Below are positions 5,204 through 5,433 of a stretch of DNA of 5,433 nucleotides, in pieces. The notes below the pieces were generated by a model. That model was not told the DNA's origin. It ran no database searches and saw nothing but the letters and a program-made list of their open reading frames with translations. The position numbers and the translations under genes are program-made. Origin of the DNA: Fimbriiglobus sp. (GTDB taxonomy: Bacteria; Planctomycetota; Planctomycetia; Gemmatales; Gemmataceae). Positions within the stretch are counted from its first letter, which is position 1. Each line of letters opens with the position of its first letter. Location of the stretch: contig JANXTD010000964.1 of NCBI GenBank assembly GCA_025352585.1, positions 1 through 5,433 of the forward strand, written 5' to 3'.

Positions 5204-5433
5204 TCAGTCGTCGCACGCCTTGCCCCCCTTCGGCTTGCGTCGCGGGGCGGGCGGCGGGGCCGCGTCGAAGGCGTCCAGGCCGGTGAGTTCCACGGCCGTG
5301 CTGAAGGTTTGCACGCTCGCGTCGAAGGTCGTGAGGATGCCGTCCACGGCCCCGAAGCGGTTCTTCTCGCACTGGAAGTTGACGGTGCCGGCGTCGGGGT
5401 TGAGGACGTAAGCGGCGTCGCAACCGAACTCCA
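5204..5433 (-). CDS. C-terminus of probable DnaB/RepA-like (SF4, RecA-fold) ATPase, truncated by window edge
   Basis: The last 75 residues of a protein enter from the right edge and stop at TGA (5206-5204). The segment has a beta-strand/hairpin pattern with NFQCEKNRFGAVDGILTTFD (residues about 18-37 of the fragment). The KNRFG sequence followed by an FD strand resembles the end of the RecA-type core in DnaB-like helicases and RepA-like plasmid ATPases. A basic Pro/Lys-rich tail (PPPAPRRKPKGGK) follows. Walker motifs are outside the window. It is the first visible gene of a minus-strand operon with the winged-helix gene two bases downstream. The coding frame is well supported; the family is a tentative call from a short motif. 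Confidence 0.55.
   Translation of the reverse strand, partial: EFGCDAAYVLNPDAGTVNFQCEKNRFGAVDGILTTFDASVQTFSTAVELTGLDAFDAAPPPAPRRKPKGGKACDD

Noticed and set aside
4569..5411. Long plus-strand frame over the winged-helix and ATPase genes
   Set aside because: Antisense shadow with low-complexity composition; the minus-strand frames have recognisable motifs and tight operon spacing.

Overview
The DNA is uniformly GC-rich. Its coding style and integrase type suggest a planctomycete, most likely near Gemmata/Gemmataceae. That assignment rests on recalled family resemblance only and is moderately confident.

Layout, left to right. (1) 3-1943, plus strand: the C-terminal two thirds or so of a type I restriction enzyme R subunit (HsdR), cut by the left window edge. 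It has the DECH, TGT and Q..CR.NR helicase motifs and a long helical C-terminal region. (2) 1933-2664, plus strand: a YgjP-like (DUF45, SprT/M48-type) zinc metallopeptidase that overlaps hsdR by 11 bases, so the two form one operon. (3) About 2665-3090: a non-typical, lower-GC region. It holds only the 3' half of a tRNA-Asn(GTT), with several families of short direct repeats on both sides. I read this as the attachment site of a tyrosine-recombinase element. (4) 2750-4570, minus strand: a tyrosine integrase with a complete catalytic set (R319, K348, H418, R421, H444, Y453) and a helix-turn-helix inserted in its core-binding domain. Its open frame runs on through the antisense of the tRNA fragment. 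(5) 4571-4808: a leader region with a dyad and GTTCCTC repeats. (6) 4809-5201, minus strand: a small winged-helix protein. (7) 5204-5433, minus strand: the C-terminus of a probable DnaB/RepA-like ATPase, cut by the right edge.

How it fits together. The right side looks like a replication/regulation/integration module of a mobile element, transcribed toward its att site. The left side is a restriction/defence operon transcribed toward the same site. Only the 3' half of the tRNA is present and its 5' side does not rebuild a tRNA. DNA on both sides of the core is therefore probably element DNA. The window would then be either an attP (circular form or wrap-around assembly) or a junction between two elements inserted in tandem at the same tRNA-Asn gene. 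The restriction operon would then be cargo at the far end of the same element or of its neighbour.

The most interesting points are this double-sided half-tRNA junction, the exact 10-bp-phased CGGGAA repeat array next to it, the integrase frame that crosses the recombination core, and the excisionase-like HTH inside the integrase.
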